Origin: Deltaproteobacteria bacterium RIFCSPHIGHO2_02_FULL_40_11
GTDB taxonomy: Bacteria; Bdellovibrionota; JACOXK01; 2-02-FULL-40-11
Direction of reading: 5' to 3'
Length of the DNA: 14,387 bases
Assembly (NCBI GenBank): GCA_001798105.1
Contig: MGRI01000019.1
Coordinates: 1-14,387, forward strand
The notes beneath the pieces were generated by a model. That model did no database searches. It saw nothing but the letters and a program-made list of their open reading frames with translations, and had not been told where the DNA came from. Of the stretch, positions 13,874 through 14,387 are shown piece by piece; positions within the stretch are counted from its first letter, which is position 1; each line of letters begins with the position of its first letter. Made by a program: the position numbers and the translations under genes.

Positions 13874-13880
13874 AAAGGAG
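13874..13880 (+). promoter_or_regulatory. Ribosome binding site of ftsZ
   Basis: AAAGGAG lies nine bases before the ATG at 13890, one of the strongest Shine-Dalgarno matches in the window. It decides the ftsZ start over the in-frame ATG at 13827, which has only a weak CGGA upstream. Confidence 0.8.
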
Positions 13881-13889
13881 AAAAACCTT

Positions 13890-14387
13890 ATGTTTGAATT
13901 TGATGAAAATCCTACGTTAGGTGCAAAAATTAAAGTGATTGGTGTTGGCGGTGGCGGGAGTAACGCCGTTGAAACCATGATTCGAGAAGGCTTAGAGGGG
14001 GTTGAATTCATTATTGCAAACACAGATAAGCAAGCCTTAGAAGCCGCTGACGTCCCAAATAAAGTTCAATTGGGGATGGGCCTTACCAAGGGACTGGGAG
14101 CAGGTGCCAATCCAGAAGTTGGAAGAAATTCCGCACTCGAAGATCATTCTAAAATTGCACAAGTTTTGGATGGTTCAGACATGGTGTTTGTCACGGCAGG
14201 GATGGGGGGCGGTACAGGTACCGGAGGGGCACCCGTGATTGCCCAAATTGCCAAAGACTTGGGTGCGTTAACCGTGGGGGTCGTCACCAAACCCTTTACG
14301 TTTGAAGGCAAAAAACGCATGAAGCATGCCGAAGATGGCATTAAAGAACTCAGACAAAACGTAGACACACTGATTGTGATTCCCAAC
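13890..14387 (+). CDS. ftsZ: FtsZ, tubulin-like division GTPase (5' fragment)
   Basis: GTPase that polymerises into the cytokinetic Z ring. The first 166 codons are present and the frame runs off the window. Motifs: KVIGVGGGGSNAV (15-27), NTDKQAL (44-50), GLGAGANPEVGR (68-79), the tubulin signature GGGTGTG (106-112) and VVTKPFTFEGKKR (131-143). The start at 13890 is chosen for its Shine-Dalgarno sequence and for the usual short lead MFEFDEN. An upstream ATG at 13827, directly after the ftsA stop, would add 21 residues rich in Arg, Lys, His and Pro, including a repeated GHRP encoded by the GGGAC element. That longer form is less likely. Confidence 0.97.
   Translation, partial: MFEFDENPTLGAKIKVIGVGGGGSNAVETMIREGLEGVEFIIANTDKQALEAADVPNKVQLGMGLTKGLGAGANPEVGRNSALEDHSKIAQVLDGSDMVFVTAGMGGGTGTGGAPVIAQIAKDLGALTVGVVTKPFTFEGKKRMKHAEDGIKELRQNVDTLIVIPN

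Overview
The window is a division and cell wall (dcw) gene cluster in which one large, unrecognised gene sits in the middle on the opposite strand. On the + strand the order is mraY (3' end only), murD, ftsW, murG, then murC, murB, ddl, ftsQ, ftsA and ftsZ (5' end only). A 1437-codon gene on the - strand lies between murG and murC. The order with murB after murC and ddl before ftsQ is typical of many former Deltaproteobacteria. The sequence is moderately AT-rich. The cluster makes peptidoglycan precursors for a diderm-style FtsQ/FtsA/FtsZ divisome, so a deltaproteobacteria-like Gram-negative (perhaps an uncultured lineage) is the best guess. This is inference from gene order, not a phylogeny.

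Left block (1-4028): mraY and murD overlap by one base (TAATG). A 191-base gap follows, which is unusual in this cluster. It carries a perfect 24-bp inverted repeat with two mini-hairpins in its loop, just upstream of ftsW. ftsW and murG are separated by 10 bases inside a 14-base tandem duplication. Products: MraY and MurG make lipid I and lipid II, MurD adds D-Glu to the precursor, and FtsW polymerises lipid II at the septum.

Central block (4021-8508): one convergent gene overlaps the murG 3' end by 8 bases. It encodes a predicted exported or membrane protein. In order it has a signal peptide, a helical region, a hydrophobic multi-helix segment, Thr-rich and Gly/Asn linkers, and a long C-terminal array of about eleven degenerate repeats of roughly 50-70 residues with a WP ... 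W(I/M)xxHGG pattern. I do not recognise the family. A 174-base divergent region separates it from murC and contains a direct repeat spaced 21 bases. This insertion breaks the usual co-directional operon, so murC to ftsZ probably uses its own promoter.

Right block (8509-14387): murC, murB, ddl and ftsQ all overlap one another, then ftsA and ftsZ follow. murB carries two related palindromic elements inserted in frame and translated as extra surface-loop peptides. A third, GGGAC-based repeat lies directly before ftsZ and is also in frame with it. Together with the murD-ftsW palindrome, this suggests the genome is populated by REP-like palindromic elements, some tolerated inside essential genes.

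I saw no tRNA, rRNA, CRISPR array, complete transposon or convincing intrinsic terminator. Apart from the stretch containing the large gene, no region over 300 bases lacks a gene.
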